Positions 12,945 to 13,025 of a DNA stretch of 13,025 bases are shown in pieces. Source of the DNA: UBA2256 sp964453055 (GTDB lineage Bacteria; Spirochaetota; Spirochaetia; Treponematales; Rectinemataceae); assembly GCA_964453055.1 (NCBI GenBank), contig CAYVOD010000056.1, positions 1 through 13,025 of the forward strand, read 5' to 3'. Position 1 is the first letter of the stretch, and each line of letters begins with the position of its first letter. Under the pieces are notes generated by a model. The model worked only from the letters and a program-made list of their open reading frames with translations. It searched no databases and was not told where the DNA came from. Both the position numbers and the translations under genes were made by a program.

Positions 12945-13025
12945 TTACTTCACGTTATAAAATACTTTCTTGCCCCAATACTCCGCGATGCCTTCCATTT
13001 CGTCCTCGATGCGCATGAGCTGGTT
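12945..13025 (-). CDS. C-terminal end of an unidentified protein (partial)
   Basis: The minus strand reads 26 codons in frame from the window edge to a TAA at 12947-12945, ending in ...EYWGKKVFYNVK. The segment is charged and helix-like (IEDEMEGIAEYW) followed by a short hydrophobic end, with no stop and codon use like the neighbours. The strong terminator at 12831-12860 lies about 85 bases downstream, which supports a real gene end. I do not recognise the family from so few residues. Confidence 0.6.
   Translation of the reverse strand, partial: NQLMRIEDEMEGIAEYWGKKVFYNVK

Overview
This is a bacterial window of about 60% GC by eye, with densely packed operons and good Shine-Dalgarno sequences. 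The ABC-transporter binding protein has a Sec signal peptide with no lipobox cysteine, which fits a periplasm and so a diderm (Gram-negative) cell. ATA and AGG codons are used freely. A spirochaete or synergistete would fit, but that is a weak guess. No mobile element, CRISPR array, rRNA or tRNA was seen.

Layout. (1) 1-55, minus: first codons of a membrane protein, probably an AEC-family transporter, with a structured leader upstream. (2) 311-4510, minus: one apparent operon in the order IclR-family regulator, D-threonine aldolase/D-serine dehydratase-like PLP enzyme, RidA, KDPG aldolase, 2-keto-3-deoxygluconate (KDG) kinase. It ends in a hairpin at 209-234. (3) 4696-5820, plus: SelA-fold PLP enzyme related to D-glucosaminate-6-phosphate ammonia-lyase, divergent from the regulator. 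(4) 5881-11389, minus: a complete Dpp/Opp-type ABC importer in the order binding protein, permease B, permease C, ATPase D, ATPase F. (5) 11538-12776, plus: cog3964-type amidohydrolase/deacetylase, divergent from the binding protein. (6) 12945-13025, minus: C-terminal 26 codons of an unidentified gene. The longest stretch without a gene is 56-310; no gap exceeds 300 bases.

How the genes may work together (inference). The importer brings in an N-acylated or otherwise conjugated amino acid or amino sugar acid. The amidohydrolase releases the free amine. One or both PLP enzymes remove ammonia from an amino sugar acid such as D-glucosaminate to give KDG, and RidA clears the enamine/imine intermediates such lyases release. 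KdgK then makes KDPG and Eda splits it to pyruvate and glyceraldehyde-3-phosphate. Having a KDG kinase and no PTS suggests the sugar acid is handled unphosphorylated, unlike the PTS-linked Dga pathway.

Regulation. A perfect 17-bp dyad, ATGAAAC-TTA-GTTTCAT, lies between the back-to-back promoters of the binding protein and the amidohydrolase. A degenerate copy sharing the 11-mer TAAAAATGAAA lies between the regulator and the SelA-fold gene. The dyad has the form of the enterobacterial KdgR box, and KdgR is itself an IclR-family protein. The local IclR regulator therefore probably controls all four transcription units as one regulon.
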